A DNA stretch of 5,972 bases. It comes from JBKHJA01 sp046538375. GTDB taxonomy: Bacteria; Acidobacteriota; Aminicenantia; Aminicenantales; Aminicenantaceae. Position 1 is the first letter of the stretch; each line of letters starts with the position of its first letter. The notes beneath the pieces were generated by a model. That model did not search any database, was not told the DNA's origin, and saw nothing but the letters and a program-made list of their open reading frames with translations. A program made the translations under genes and the position numbers. The stretch covers positions 1 through 5,972 of the forward strand of contig JBKHJA010000124.1 in the NCBI GenBank assembly GCA_046538375.1, given 5' to 3'. Below are positions 5,895-5,972 of the stretch, one piece after another.

Positions 5895-5937
5895 ATTGGG
5901 GGTTCTGAAGCACGCTGATTTTCCCCAACGAGTCCTC
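5891..5937. repeat. Long hairpin with a 4-base bulge in the por 3' region
   Basis: GAGGATTGGGG (5891-5901) pairs with CCCCAA (5923-5928) and TCCTC (5933-5937), leaving CGAG bulged and a 21-base loop, for 11 base pairs in total. It shares GAGG (5891-5894) with the preceding repeat, so the two cannot form together. It may be part of an untranslated structured RNA or a degenerate interspersed repeat; no known RNA family is recognised. Confidence 0.4.
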
Positions 5938-5969
5938 GGAGGGGGAACAGCTCCGCTTTCCCCCTTCCG
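5937..5969. repeat. Strong G/C-rich hairpin at the window end
   Basis: CGGAGGGGGAA (5937-5947) pairs with TTCCCCC (5958-5964) and TCCG (5966-5969), leaving one bulged T. The loop is ten bases and contains a further AGC/GCT pairing. With 11 pairs it is the most stable stem in the tail. The window ends three bases later, so whether a T-run follows, as an intrinsic terminator for the por cluster would need, cannot be seen. Confidence 0.45.
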
Positions 5970-5972
5970 ACG

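Overview
The window reads as part of the genome of an anaerobic bacterium. It is bacterial because it carries a bacterial clamp-loader gene (dnaX) and recR. It is probably anaerobic because it carries a complete four-subunit, oxygen-sensitive pyruvate-type oxidoreductase (porCDAB). Coding DNA has mixed base composition, while the stretch before dnaX is very AT-rich. The taxon cannot be fixed from sequence alone; Desulfobacterota or another deeply branching anaerobic lineage would fit, and that is a guess.

Layout, all genes on the + strand. 1-160: AT-rich upstream region with a probable promoter and a short leader. 161-1846: dnaX. 1880-2191: ybaB/ebfC-type nucleoid protein. 2191-2802: recR, sharing one base with ybaB. 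2803-2841: a 39-base gap holding an imperfect dyad. 2842-5846: porC (gamma), porD (delta), porA (alpha) and porB (beta), with ATGA overlaps at the first two junctions and a 13-base gap at the third. 5847-5972: non-coding tail with three overlapping or abutting inverted repeats.

How the genes work together. dnaX-ybaB-recR is a widely conserved replication/recombination cluster: clamp loader, nucleoid-associated protein and RecFOR-pathway mediator. The four por genes form one enzyme: PorA and PorB bind thiamine diphosphate and substrate, PorB adds a [4Fe-4S] cluster, PorD carries two more clusters, and PorC completes the complex. The product oxidises a 2-oxoacid, most likely pyruvate, to acyl-CoA with reduction of ferredoxin. 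The two blocks have no obvious functional link, but they are close enough to be co-transcribed.

No new defence system, mobile element, CRISPR array, tRNA or rRNA was seen. The signal most worth testing is an uninterrupted run of nine A inside dnaX. Slippage there would put ribosomes in the -1 frame and end translation 12 codons later, giving a short gamma-like protein of about 429 residues beside the 561-residue tau.
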